Of a stretch of 64,000 nt of DNA, positions 55,158 through 64,000 are shown one piece after another (the first letter of the stretch is position 1; every line of letters starts with the position of its first letter). Both the position numbers and the translations under genes were made by a program. Origin of the DNA: JBFFMO01 sp041390025. GTDB taxonomy: Bacteria > Myxococcota_A > Bradymonadia > Bradymonadales > Bradymonadaceae. The DNA is taken from NCBI GenBank assembly GCA_041390025.1, contig JAWKQR010000031.1, positions 1 to 64,000 on the forward strand, given 5' to 3'. The notes below the pieces were generated by a model that was not told the origin of the DNA, searched no databases, and worked only from the letters and a program-made list of their open reading frames with translations.

Positions 55158-56633
55158 ATGAGCGGCAATCTGGATTTTGACGTCGTGATTGTGGGGGCCG
55201 GCATCAGCGGCATCGCTGCCGGCATCGAACTCCTGCGTCGCGGTCAAACCTCGTTCGTTCTGCTCGAGGCCGGAAGCGAGCTTGGAGGCACGTGGCGCGA
55301 CAATACGTATCCGGGGGTGGCGGTCGACATCCCGTCGATCTCGTACAGTTTTTCGTTCGAAACAGACTATCCGTGGTCGCGCGTTTTTGCGCCGGGCGAA
55401 GAAATCCAAGCCTATGTCAATCACTGCGCCTCAAAGTACGGGGTGACGCCACACATCCGCTACGAATCACGTGTCACAAAGACCACGTTCGACGCTGGCA
55501 CCAACGGGTGGTCGACGCTTCTTGCAACCGGCGAGCGCTTAACCTCCCGTTACGTGATTTCGGCGACCGGACTGTTGAGTCAGCCAAAACTTCCTGCGAT
55601 TGCGGGGCTTGAGTCATTCGGCGGAAAAGCGATGCATACCGCGCGCTGGGATCACGATTACGACCTTTCGGGAAAACGTGTCGCGATCATCGGCACAGGC
55701 GCGTCGGCGGTCCAAATCGTGCCACGAATCGCGGAACACGTCGCTCATCTGAGCGTGTTTCAGCGCACCCCGATCTGGGTGAGCCCTCGCTTCGACGGAC
55801 CACTCAATCCGCGCTCGCCACTTCGTCTTGCCCCGGTGCGTGGCGTCATGCGTTTCTTTTCCGAGCTCAGCCTCGACGTGGTGACAGCCGCGATCGTCAA
55901 CTACCGCAAACACCCCGCATTTGTGCGGACCATCGGTTGGTTGGTGCGTCACTGGATGCGTCGCCAAGTGAACGACCCTGAACTCGCGGCAAAGCTTACG
56001 CCGAATTACGGCCTTGGGTGCAAACGGCCTGCGATATCCAACACGTATCTCAAGGCATTTAACCGAGCCAACGTCAGCCTCGTCACCGATGGCATCGCGG
56101 AAATCCGCCCAACGGGTGTGGTGACGCAAAACGGCGTCCTGCACGAGGTCGATACGCTGATCCTCGCGACCGGATTTCTGACCACCGAGCAAGGAAACAC
56201 GCCAAGCTTCGAAGTCTTCGGTGCTGGCGGCGTAGAATTGGGTCAATTCTGGGAAGACCACCGGCTGCAAGCCTACGCCGGTGTTTCCGTCCATGGTTTT
56301 CCGAACTTTTTTCTGACCGCAGGCCCGTATGCCGGTGGGTTCAACTGGTTCGCGATGCTCGAAGCAAACTTGAACCACATCATGGCGTGCATGGATGATG
56401 CGCGGGCTCGGGGCGCGACCAGGGTCGAAATCGGAAAAGAGGCGCATGATAAATACATGCGCCATATGTGGAAACGCGCAGATGGCACCGTGTTTAAGGC
56501 CGACGCTTGTTCGCAGGCGAATAGTTATTACTTAGACAGTCGCGGTGACGCGTCGCTGCCACTTCCGCACACGCCGTGGTGGCGAGCAATTCGCGGGCGT
56601 ATCAAAAGAACCGACGGTTATGAATTCGGATAA
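55158..56633 (+). CDS. Flavin-dependent Baeyer-Villiger-type monooxygenase
   Basis: A 491-residue class B flavoprotein monooxygenase. FAD-binding VIVGAGISGIAAGIELLRRG, the type-I BVMO fingerprint FGGKAMHTARWDHD (FxGxxxHxxxW), NADPH-binding RVAIIGTGASAVQIVP, and FQRTPIWVSPR. LEAGSELGGTWRDNTYPGVAVD after the first Rossmann fold is the class B hallmark. It inserts oxygen next to a ketone to give an ester, or hydroxylates. MymA (Rv3083) of mycobacteria is the nearest characterised analogue I know by context. Complete, no indel. It overlaps the start of the ligase-reductase gene. Confidence 0.92.
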   Translation: MSGNLDFDVVIVGAGISGIAAGIELLRRGQTSFVLLEAGSELGGTWRDNTYPGVAVDIPSISYSFSFETDYPWSRVFAPGEEIQAYVNHCASKYGVTPHIRYESRVTKTTFDAGTNGWSTLLATGERLTSRYVISATGLLSQPKLPAIAGLESFGGKAMHTARWDHDYDLSGKRVAIIGTGASAVQIVPRIAEHVAHLSVFQRTPIWVSPRFDGPLNPRSPLRLAPVRGVMRFFSELSLDVVTAAIVNYRKHPAFVRTIGWLVRHWMRRQVNDPELAAKLTPNYGLGCKRPAISNTYLKAFNRANVSLVTDGIAEIRPTGVVTQNGVLHEVDTLILATGFLTTEQGNTPSFEVFGAGGVELGQFWEDHRLQAYAGVSVHGFPNFFLTAGPYAGGFNWFAMLEANLNHIMACMDDARARGATRVEIGKEAHDKYMRHMWKRADGTVFKADACSQANSYYLDSRGDASLPLPHTPWWRAIRGRIKRTDGYEFG

Positions 56634-59600
56634 GCGTGTCAGAATGGGCAGTTCGATAACCTCGATTTTAGACCGTTTCTACGAATGGACCGAGCGCACG
56701 CCGGACCAACTGCTGTTCGCCTTTTTGGACAAGAGCGGGCGCACGACCGAGTCCTACACCTATGCGCAGTTCCTGCAGCGAACCACCGACATCGCGTCGT
56801 ACCTCTGGCGAACCCACCCCATGGAGCCTGGCTCACGCGTGCTTTTGGTGTACCCGCCCGGCGTCGAGATGATCTGCGCGTTCTTCGCTTGCGTTCGGCT
56901 TGGGCTCATTCCGGTGCCGGTTCATCCGCCATCGGGGCAAGGTTTCAAAGCCTCGTTGTTCAAGATGAATTTTATCGCGCGCGATTGTGAGCCGTCGGCC
57001 GTGCTGACCGACCGTTCCTACTACTGGTCCATGCAACTTAACCAAACTCGGCATCGCGTCAGCACGCTGTCGCTCAAGCGCGACTACACGTCCAAACTGA
57101 CGTGGATTGTCAGCACAAACGCAGACAAGGGTGCGCAAGTGGACTTCCCTCAGGCGCATTCTGACATCGTTTTTCTGCAATACACGTCCGGGTCTACCAA
57201 CGACCCCAAAGGCGTCATGGTCAGCCACGAGAACCTGCTCGACAACTGCACCAGCGTTGTCGACCACCGCCCCATCGGTGTTTCGTGGCTGCCGCAGTAC
57301 CACGACATGGGCCTGATTGGTTATTACATCTACTTCGCGCTCATGGGCGGAACGACGTATGGCTTTTCACCCCTAGACTTCATCGAGCGGCCCGCATTGT
57401 GGCTCGAGACCATCAGCAAATACGGTGGCACGGCATCGTCGGCGCCAAACTTTGCCTACGAATACTGTTTGCGGCCCGAAAAACTGCCGGCAGATCTCTT
57501 TGAAAATCTGGACCTGAGCAGCCTTCGATTCCTGATGACGGCCGCCGAGCCCGTTCGTGCCAACACCTACCAAGCATTCATCGAGAAGTTCGAACCGTAT
57601 GGCCTCAATCCCAAAGCGCTCTTTTCGGCCTATGGCTTGGCGGAATACACATTGGCCGTGACCAATTACGGACGAACCATCGAACAATTCGAGCGTGATG
57701 GAATCGCCCGACGCCAGGTCAAAATCGCAACAAAAAGAGACGATTCCACTGCACTGGTCAGCTGTGGGCACCCACTTGGCACGACCGAAATCAAAATCGT
57801 CGACATCACGGACGAACCCCGTGAGGCAGGCGACGCAGAAATTGGCGAAATCTGGATTCGCGGCGCCAGCAAATGCCAAGGTTACTGGAAACGACCTGAG
57901 CTCAGCGCGGCCACGTTCGACGCCAAACTAAGTGGCGAAGCGCCTGATTCCCCAGGCTGGCTTCGAAGCGGTGACCTCGGATTTTTGCACAACGACGAGC
58001 TCTACATCTGTGGCCGGACGAAAGACATCATCATCGTCCGCGGGCTGAATTACTACCCGCAGGACGTCGAGGTGATCGTGGCCGAAGACCGCGCCATACG
58101 AAAAGGTTGCGTGTCAGCGTTTTCGTTTGATCACGGCGGGCGAGAACAGCTTGTGGTCGTCGCGGAGCTCAAAGACCCCAAACGGTTGCCGGACTGCCGC
58201 GCCATCAACCAAAAAATCTTGGAAACGTTGGGCGTCGCGGCCGACGTCTTTGTGTTCATCCCGGCTCGCACGTTGCCAAAAACGAGTTCCGGAAAACTCG
58301 TTCGTCATTTGGCACGCAGTCAGTGGATCGACGGGCATTTGAAAGTCATTCATCAAGTGGAATCCGAGGCGCACTCCGATGTGTCCAAAAGCCTGGACAG
58401 CGGGGACGTCCACGCCTTGTTACGGGCGTTTGGACTGACCGGCGAAGAGACATGGACCTTGGCTGACGCCGGTTTTGATTCCGTCAAGCTGGTCGAGTTT
58501 TCCCAAAGTCTGACGAAGTTTCTGGCAGCCAAGGGGTTTGATTCCGCGACGGCGATCGATCTGCGTGTCCTACAGAAAATCGCAATTTCCGAATTGGTGG
58601 GGCTTCTCGAACAAACGGTGGCCGCGGGACCGCTCGACAAACTGCGATTCGAACGCGCCATTTTGGAGCTTGGTCGATCCCACCAAAACGACGAACGACA
58701 AATGATGCGGCGCGATGCCGCGCTGCGGTTTGATGCCGCGCAAATGCTGAGAGAAATCGCGCCGTTGACGCAAAAAGACGGTGGAATTCTGCTGACCGGA
58801 GGCACCGGCTTTTTTGGTCCATTTTTGCTCGCCAGCCTTCTGCGACAGACCGACGAACACATCTACGTGCTGGTGCGGGCCGCGGACCGCGAACAAGGCA
58901 TGCAGCGACTGCGCGAGGGTTTGGCCGAGATTTCGAACGACGCCGACCCCTACCCTACCGACTGGGAACGCCGAGTTCATCCCGTCTGCGGCGACCTCGC
59001 AGCCACAAATTTCGGACTCTCCGCCGACGTCTGGCAGACGCTCGCCGAGGACGTGCACACGATCTACCACAACGGCGCCATTGTGAATTACCTGCATGAT
59101 TACGCGTCCATGCGTGACGCGAATGTGGGAGGCACCAACGAAATTATCCGACTTGCGCTGAGCCACCGCGCCAAAGTGCTCAATCATATCTCCACGACCT
59201 TTGTGTTCGGTTGGTCCGTCAAAGACACCTTGTTAGAGACCGATCGCAACGAGGACATGGAGCACCTCGATTTTGGCTACAGCCAGAGCAAATGGGTTTC
59301 GGAACAGGTCGTGTTCGACGCGATGCAACAAGGTTTGAAGGCACGCGTCTTTCGACCGGCGCTGCTGACGCCCTCGGTGACGGGAGCCGGCGGTAACCTG
59401 GACATTTCAATCCGACTGTTGGCCTTCATGGTCAATCACCGCATGGGTACGACCGCTAAAAATCAGGTGAGTTTTTCGCCGGCTGACCGCGCGGCGGACA
59501 ATATCGTCGCCATCAGCCGCGTCGAAGAAAGCGTCGGAAAGACCTACCACGTGACCCGCGATGCTTACGCGAACATGTCGGATATCACCTCGATTCTGAG

Positions 59601-59877
59601 CGCGTTAACCGCCCAACCCTTTGATCATTATCCCTTGGATGAATTCGTCCCCAAAGTGATCGAACGGTGTCAGAAGGAAGACATTTTGTTTCCACTTTTA
59701 GAGTTTTTCGAGCGCTCGCAGGAAAACATCAGCGCGATGCAATTCAAACGTTACGACAACAGCAACTTCCAACAATTCCGTGATACGGCGCATGGCGGAA
59801 GACCAGACCCGCCGCTAGATGACGTGGTCGCGGGCATACTTCGCTTTATGCGTCGTCGGAAAATTGTTCGTTATTAA
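56620..59877 (+). CDS. Fused fatty acyl-AMP ligase, acyl carrier domain and thioester reductase
   Basis: A 1085-residue three-domain enzyme, intact. (1) Adenylation domain, about 1-590: LQYTSGSTNDPKGVMVSH, WLPQYHDMGLIGYY, YGLAEYTLAVT, SGDLGFLHNDELYICGR, PKTSSGKLVRHLAR; the insertion typical of FAALs lies around 490-560. (2) Carrier domain, about 600-690, with phosphopantetheine Ser621 in DAGFDSVKLVEF. (3) Thioester reductase, about 715-1085: GGILLTGGTGFFGPFLLASL and catalytic YxxxK in FGYSQSKWVSE. It would activate a fatty acid, load it on its own carrier and release it as aldehyde or alcohol. A later ATG at 56644 is possible. The start lies inside the monooxygenase 3' end. Confidence 0.94.
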   Translation: MNSDKRVRMGSSITSILDRFYEWTERTPDQLLFAFLDKSGRTTESYTYAQFLQRTTDIASYLWRTHPMEPGSRVLLVYPPGVEMICAFFACVRLGLIPVPVHPPSGQGFKASLFKMNFIARDCEPSAVLTDRSYYWSMQLNQTRHRVSTLSLKRDYTSKLTWIVSTNADKGAQVDFPQAHSDIVFLQYTSGSTNDPKGVMVSHENLLDNCTSVVDHRPIGVSWLPQYHDMGLIGYYIYFALMGGTTYGFSPLDFIERPALWLETISKYGGTASSAPNFAYEYCLRPEKLPADLFENLDLSSLRFLMTAAEPVRANTYQAFIEKFEPYGLNPKALFSAYGLAEYTLAVTNYGRTIEQFERDGIARRQVKIATKRDDSTALVSCGHPLGTTEIKIVDITDEPREAGDAEIGEIWIRGASKCQGYWKRPELSAATFDAKLSGEAPDSPGWLRSGDLGFLHNDELYICGRTKDIIIVRGLNYYPQDVEVIVAEDRAIRKGCVSAFSFDHGGREQLVVVAELKDPKRLPDCRAINQKILETLGVAADVFVFIPARTLPKTSSGKLVRHLARSQWIDGHLKVIHQVESEAHSDVSKSLDSGDVHALLRAFGLTGEETWTLADAGFDSVKLVEFSQSLTKFLAAKGFDSATAIDLRVLQKIAISELVGLLEQTVAAGPLDKLRFERAILELGRSHQNDERQMMRRDAALRFDAAQMLREIAPLTQKDGGILLTGGTGFFGPFLLASLLRQTDEHIYVLVRAADREQGMQRLREGLAEISNDADPYPTDWERRVHPVCGDLAATNFGLSADVWQTLAEDVHTIYHNGAIVNYLHDYASMRDANVGGTNEIIRLALSHRAKVLNHISTTFVFGWSVKDTLLETDRNEDMEHLDFGYSQSKWVSEQVVFDAMQQGLKARVFRPALLTPSVTGAGGNLDISIRLLAFMVNHRMGTTAKNQVSFSPADRAADNIVAISRVEESVGKTYHVTRDAYANMSDITSILSALTAQPFDHYPLDEFVPKVIERCQKEDILFPLLEFFERSQENISAMQFKRYDNSNFQQFRDTAHGGRPDPPLDDVVAGILRFMRRRKIVRY

Positions 59878-59913
59878 CTAGAGTCGGGGCATTCGGCCGA
59901 TAGAGGACTTGCA

Positions 59914-61292
59914 ATGTTTGACGGAAAATTCACCAACCTGCCCCACGTACCACGCGGCCATGCGTTTTTGGATTCGCGCGACATGGTCCGAAATCCGGTG
60001 GAAGTTTTTGAAAAATACCGCGCCGAACTTGGGCCCACATTTTCGTTCCACTTCGGGGGCGCGCGGCGTTCGATCGTGTCGACCGATCCGGAATTCATCC
60101 AACATGTTCTGCTCGAAAATCGGGATAATTACGAAAAATCTGACATCCAGGTCGAGCGGATGGTGGAGTTCCAGGGCAAAGGGCTGGTCAATAGTCATGG
60201 CGAAGCGTGGTTTCGCCAGCGTCGACTCGTCGCCAAGGGTTTTCGCCCCAAGCGTCTAGCCGATGTGCTGCCGATTCAGCAGGAAGTGTTGGACGACCTG
60301 ATGATTCGATTTGATCAGGAAGCCGACGCGGGCCCCATTGACGTGCACAAACACATGGTCCGCCTGACGCTTCGTCTGGTTGGAAAATCGCTCTTCGGGC
60401 GCAGCATGGGCGAGGCTGAGCTGGAACAAATCGGCGACACGATCACCGAGATTCAATCGTTCATCGTTCGTCAAATTGTGCAGCCCTACAAAATCCCGTG
60501 GTTTCGCATCAGCGGGGAAACCGAGAAATATCAGAAGCTTCGTCGGGATGCCGACAAAATTGTATTGGAGCACATTCAGGCACGCCGAAAGGAATTCGAC
60601 CACGAGGATGATTTTCTAAAAATCTTGTTGGAAACCCCCTACCACGACACCGGCGAGCCGATGGGCGAGGGGATGGCGCTGATCGAAAGCCTGCAGCTCA
60701 TGGTGGCAGGCAACGAGACATCCTCGAACGCCTTGACGTGGATCTTCTATCTGTTGGCGCGTCACCCTGAATACATCGCGCAGATCCGAGGCGAAATCGA
60801 CAACGTTATCGGCGACCAGCCTGTTGATTTCAAAAATCTGCATCAGCTCGAGCTCACGCTTCGTGTGGTGGACGAAGCGCTACGCCTTTATCCACCCTTC
60901 TGGATGATTGACCGCATCGCGATCAAAGACGATGAGATTTGCGGCATCCAAATCCGGCCGGAACCCTGGTCATCCCCTACATCTACGGTACGCATCGAAA
61001 CCCAAACGTTTGGACCAATGCCGAGGCCTTTGACCCGAGCCGATTCGAACCCGAACAACGCAAGGAGCGACATGGGTACGGCTTCATTCCGTTTGGTGGT
61101 GGGCCGAGGATCTGTGTCGGCAACAATATGGCCGTGATGCAGATCCTGATGATTATCGTTGCTCTGGTGCGCAAGTACGACTTTGAGCTCGCGACACCCG
61201 GAATCGTGGGCATTCGCCCCATGATGTTACTGCGCCCGGAGGGAGCCGTTATGATGCGGTTCAACCGCTTGCAATCGGCTACCCGTCCATGA
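59914..61292 (+). CDS. Cytochrome P450, one frameshift
   Basis: A soluble P450 of about 459 residues when joined. I-helix oxygen-binding AGNETSSNALTW, K-helix ExxR in VVDEALRLYPPFW, and heme-binding FIPFGGGPRICVGNN with the axial Cys. N-terminal half has HGEAWFRQRRLVAKGFRPKR (C-helix). The frame breaks at 60958: CGIQI must continue PAGTLVIPYIYGTHRNP, which is met if CCGG had one more C. The C-helix WxxxR and ExxR place it near the CYP102/CYP4-like fatty-acid hydroxylase shape, but subfamily cannot be set. Starts 37 bases after the ligase-reductase; its stop overlaps the PAP2 start (ATGA). Confidence 0.92.
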
Positions 61293-61917
61293 CGTCCGCG
61301 AATACACAGTTCATCTCGATGGGTGAGCGATTGGCGCTACTTTTGGGGCTCGGCGGCGCGTTCATTGCAGCCTACATTTACCTCAACTTTCATCCGTTTT
61401 CGCTCCGCGCGCTTTGCCGATGACCGCCATCGATTCCGCGACGCCTTTTCTCGTTTGGACAGTATGGCCGTACGCCTTCATGAACATCAGCAACGCGATC
61501 ATGCCATTTTTCATCAAGCGGCGAGATGAATTCCGGCGCATGGCAAAGACGCTGGCCATCGTGATGGCCGTTCACGTTTTATTCTGGGCGCTCTGGCCGA
61601 CCACCTTCCCACGACCGCCGGTGCCCATGGGCGACACGCTCTCGGACCAGCTCTACAGATTTCTCATCGTCATCGACGCACCGAACAATTGTTTCCCGTC
61701 GGCTCATGTCGCCGCGCCGTCGGTCCAGCTGTACTTTTTGGGTCGGGCATGGCCGAAGCTCGCCCCATGGCTCTGGGCGGGTTTCGCATTGATTTCGTTG
61801 TCGATCTTAACCACCAAGCAACACTATGCGTGGGATCTTGCCGGCGCCGCGACCATCGTCTTCTTCGCCTTGACGCTCACAGGTTGGGTAACGACCGCTC
61901 GGAAAGTAAAAGCCTGA
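61289..61917 (+). CDS. PAP2-superfamily membrane phosphatase, one frameshift
   Basis: A polytopic membrane protein of about 209 residues in the PAP2/inositolphosphotransferase-like group. Helices: LALLLGLGGAFIAAYIYL, FLVWTVWPYAFMNIS, LAIVMAVHVLFWALWP, and two near the end. Active-site blocks: TFPRPPVP (first), NCFPSAHVAAPSV with Ser-Ala-His, and TTKQHYAWDLAGA with the catalytic His. The frame breaks near 61412: HPFSLRALCR then stop, where a fourth T restores LPMTAIDSATPF. It ends the lipid cluster and may dephosphorylate or transfer a phosphate-linked lipid headgroup. A strong terminator follows in 9 bases. Confidence 0.85.
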
Positions 61918-61925
61918 TGGTTTCC

Positions 61926-61959
61926 AAAAAAAAGGCCCGCTCGATGAGCGGGCCTTTTT
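61926..61959. terminator. Bidirectional rho-independent terminator
   Basis: Perfect stem AAAAAGGCCCGCTC / GAGCGGGCCTTTTT with a three-base loop and a run of A on one side and T on the other. It can end both the PAP2 gene and the converging DUF7151-like lipoprotein gene. Confidence 0.95.
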
Positions 61960-61978
61960 GATCGGTGCGACGTGAACG

Positions 61979-63301
61979 TCAGGGACATTTGAGGTAGTTA
62001 ATCGTCAACACTGGCGCCGTTGCGGGTACGTCGCTTCCGAGGAAGTAGACGAACCTGTACTGAGCGGTGGTCTCGCGCATTCCGATGGTAATGTCGGATG
62101 TATTGAGCTCGGCGTCCCAATTCGCGGTCCCAACGTTCAAGGGGAAATCGACTGGCGTTTGGGTCGTTGGGAAGTTCGTCAGCGGGCCCGAGATGACCGC
62201 ATCCGCTGTGAGTTGTGCGGTTGTGACGGTCGCACTGTTCCAACCATCGTAGTTGCTCAACATCAACTCCATCACAGGGTTGTTGATTGGATTTCCGAAT
62301 CCATCTTCGTGCGTCATGGTCAAGTTGACGCTCTGAACAATTCCGCCGTTGAGTTGTGGCGGTACCACGAATCGAATCCAAGAGACTAAGTCTTCGACGG
62401 CAGACGATGTGTAAGCGCGTAGACGATTGTCGTTGAACGCTGCACCGGTGGATGAAAAGGAAACATGGTCCGTGGCCGTCAACGCTATCGTGCTTAGGGC
62501 GCAACTCGCTGCGTTGCAAACATAGGCGCTGCTGTCGACTTCAGTGGAGTCCAACACGCCGTCACCGTTGTCATCCAATCCGGACGAGATAAGCTGCCCT
62601 CCCGCTGAGCAGTTCGCGCCCGCCGGTTCAGCAACAAGCGTCAACAGCGTCGTCAGTCCGTCGGGACCTGGGTCCCCACTCGCTCCCGTCAAACCGTCGG
62701 CTCCGTTGCACAGGTACGCCGTCTGGTCGACTTCGCCGCTGTCGAGCGTTCCGTCGTGACTGTCGTCAACACCCGATTCAATCTTCTGGCCACCCTCGGC
62801 GCAGTTTGCACCCGCACCTTCCGCGGTGATGTTCAACAGTGATGCCGCTCCGTCTTGTCCATCCAGACCGTTACAGATTGAAGTCGATGCATCGACCTCC
62901 GTGTCTTCGAGCGTGCCGTCGTTGTTGTCATCGATCCCGGCCTCGATGATTTGACCGCCGGCTGGGCAGGTCGCCCCGGCGGCCTCGGGCGTGATCCGAA
63001 TCAAGCTAGTTCCACCTGACGTCCCCTCTGCCCCTGTCACGCCAGCGCAAACGGTCGTCTGTCCCGACACTTCATCATCGTCAAGGGTCCCGTCGTCGTT
63101 TGCATCGAGCCCAAACTCGATCAGAGAACCGCCCGCAGCACAGGTGTCTCCGGCTTCGATCGGGGTCGTACGGAGCCAAGAGTTCTGTCCCGCTTCCCCA
63201 CTCGTTCCGGGGGCTCCGTCGCGGCCGTCGCCACCACAACCACTCAACAGGGCAATGCAAAACACAAGAACTACGCTACGTCGTGAACCGAACATGGGCA
63301 C
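61979..63301 (-). CDS. DUF7151-like repeat lipoprotein with jelly-roll-like C-domain
   Basis: A 440-residue lipoprotein, intact. Signal and lipobox MFGSRRSVVLVFCIALLSGC, then a collagen-like GDGRDGAPGTSGEAG. Five repeated units of about 45 residues follow, each with a G-(D/N)DGTL-D core: IEFGLDANDDGTLDDDEV, IEAGIDDNNDGTLEDTEV, IESGVDDSHDGTLDSGEV and ISSGLDDNGDGVLDSTEV, each ended by (V/A/S)x(V/I/L)C(A/N). This matches DUF7151. From about residue 275 a beta-rich DNRLR-type domain follows (FNDNRLRAYTSSAVEDLVSW, WNSATVTTAQLTADAV, YRFVYFLGSDVPATAPVLTI). It should be a cell-surface adhesin-like or carbohydrate-binding lipoprotein. The acidic D-x-N-D-G loops may bind calcium. Confidence 0.85.
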   Translation of the reverse strand: MPMFGSRRSVVLVFCIALLSGCGGDGRDGAPGTSGEAGQNSWLRTTPIEAGDTCAAGGSLIEFGLDANDDGTLDDDEVSGQTTVCAGVTGAEGTSGGTSLIRITPEAAGATCPAGGQIIEAGIDDNNDGTLEDTEVDASTSICNGLDGQDGAASLLNITAEGAGANCAEGGQKIESGVDDSHDGTLDSGEVDQTAYLCNGADGLTGASGDPGPDGLTTLLTLVAEPAGANCSAGGQLISSGLDDNGDGVLDSTEVDSSAYVCNAASCALSTIALTATDHVSFSSTGAAFNDNRLRAYTSSAVEDLVSWIRFVVPPQLNGGIVQSVNLTMTHEDGFGNPINNPVMELMLSNYDGWNSATVTTAQLTADAVISGPLTNFPTTQTPVDFPLNVGTANWDAELNTSDITIGMRETTAQYRFVYFLGSDVPATAPVLTINYLKCP

Positions 63302-63452
63302 CTCAGAGGATATTTAAGTGAATAAGTCACATGTGCGTTACCATACCGAGACGCAACAAACCTCAAAAATGCGGACCTCTGACCCACATTCGTGATAGTG
63401 AAGTTGGCACAGCCGCGGTGTTTCGTGGCATTGTGTCGGCCCACAAATTGGG

Positions 63453-64000
63453 GTGAGTGAAGACGTGCTCGATTTTCAGAAACTGCTCTCGATGGACCCG
63501 ATGTACGACCGTCTGTGGATGGCGGGGAGTCGGACACTCGCCACGGGGTTGTTTAACCTGCCGCGGCCCACCAAGATCGAAGTGGAAGGTCTGGAAAACC
63601 TGCAGAACGCTGGGCTTGCGATCATTGCAGCCAATCACACGCACCGGTACGACTTCCTGCCGATTCGGTACGCGTTGGACGCTCAAGACATTCACATCGT
63701 GACGTGGGTCAAAGCGCGGGATTATCGCTCGTCGTCGCGGTCGCTGATCCTGTCGAAAATGGGAAATGTTCCCATCGCTTCGCGTGGCTACCTCATCTGC
63801 GCAGACTTCGCCGGCGAGTTCGGGCGAGCTCCGACGGAAGAAGAGTACCGGCAGCTCCGCGACCACGTGGACGTCGGGTTCGAGGCAGACCCTGCGTTAC
63901 TTGCCGGCCTGCTGCGCCAGCGTTCGGTGATGGGCAGCACGGCCGACCCAAGCCAACTTGGGTACGCGGGTGCGATTCGTCAGGCCTACTACGAATTCAT
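63453..64000 (+). CDS. PlsC-type acyltransferase, 5' part
   Basis: The first 182 codons of a phospholipid/glycerol acyltransferase; the gene runs off the right edge. LAIIAANHTHRYDFLPIRYA carries the acyltransferase motif I (NHTHRYD, an H-x4-D variant). KARDYRSSSRSLILSKMGNVPIASRG fits motif II/III order (conserved Gly-Arg-type loop). A GTG start at 63453 is proposed (MSEDVLDFQKLLSMDPMYDR); a Met 13 codons in is possible. Divergent from the DUF7151-like lipoprotein across a 151-base gap. It would esterify a lysophospholipid or a related alcohol with an acyl group. It may be unrelated to the lipid cluster to its left. Confidence 0.85.
   Translation, partial: MSEDVLDFQKLLSMDPMYDRLWMAGSRTLATGLFNLPRPTKIEVEGLENLQNAGLAIIAANHTHRYDFLPIRYALDAQDIHIVTWVKARDYRSSSRSLILSKMGNVPIASRGYLICADFAGEFGRAPTEEEYRQLRDHVDVGFEADPALLAGLLRQRSVMGSTADPSQLGYAGAIRQAYYEF

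Noticed and set aside
54237..61917. Polyketide synthase or non-ribosomal peptide synthetase cluster
   Set aside because: There is no ketosynthase, acyltransferase or condensation domain. Only a ligase, one carrier domain and a terminal reductase are present.
1..64000. Mobile elements, prophage or integron
   Set aside because: No transposase, integrase, phage structural gene or flanking direct repeats were found. Shared composition across the window gives no sign of a recent insert.

Overview
The window is about 64 kb of GC-rich DNA from a free-living Gram-negative bacterium. It holds BamD, a LolCDE-like exporter, prepilin peptidase, TadE/TadG-like proteins, TRAP transporters with a TatT subunit, a eukaryotic-type Ser/Thr kinase and many lipoproteins with Asn/Thr or DUF7151-like repeats. 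This mix is most like the Myxococcota/Bradymonadota (former Deltaproteobacteria). No rRNA or species marker is present, so the placement is inferred from gene content. No IS element, prophage, CRISPR array or replication origin was seen.

Layout. 0-5 kb: lipoprotein fragment, secreted HExxH protein, then a minus-strand block yraN, rnhB, a membrane coiled-coil protein with a lost P-loop, and rplS. 5-12.7 kb: minus-strand TadE/TadG-like pseudopilin-type genes and hypotheticals. 12.7-20 kb: sensor kinase, prepilin peptidase, and a TRAP operon tatT-dctP-dctQ-dctM whose small permease carries a long GFGGDF-repeat insertion. 20-31 kb: upp, a large PQQ-propeller-like gene, three small divergent ORFs including a TPR protein, a GAF protein, a Ser/Thr kinase, lysine 2,3-aminomutase and an epimerase. 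31-36 kb: a fatty acyl-AMP ligase, rlmI-like methyltransferase, rpsI-rplM and bamD. 36.7-39.3 kb: three tandem paralogous lipoproteins. 39.3-41.6 kb: a zinc-ribbon/Yip1-like protein and ffh. 41.9-47.7 kb: TetR, LolA-like protein, two FtsX-type permeases, ABC ATPase and beta-barrel. 47.8-51.2 kb: rny, tyrS, tRNA-Lys and tRNA-Glu. 51.2-54.2 kb: lipoproteins and a beta-strand-repeat/ankyrin protein. 54.2-61.9 kb: an intact-looking lipid cluster of SDR, Baeyer-Villiger-type monooxygenase, FAAL-ACP-thioester reductase, cytochrome P450 and PAP2 phosphatase. 62-64 kb: a DUF7151-like lipoprotein and a PlsC-type acyltransferase.

Two systems stand out. The 54-62 kb cluster has everything needed to activate a fatty acid, hold it on a built-in carrier domain, release it reductively and oxidise it. 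It resembles the mycobacterial mymA logic but uses a fused ligase-carrier-reductase plus a P450. The TRAP operon combines a TatT lipoprotein with a DctQ bearing eight GFGGDF-type repeats.

Reading caution: many genes, including essential ffh, rny and tyrS, are broken by single-base indels. The indels are often in short homopolymers and cluster in 20.7-25, 29.3-30.4 and 39.3-50.1 kb. I treat these as sequence errors and annotate whole gene spans across the breaks.
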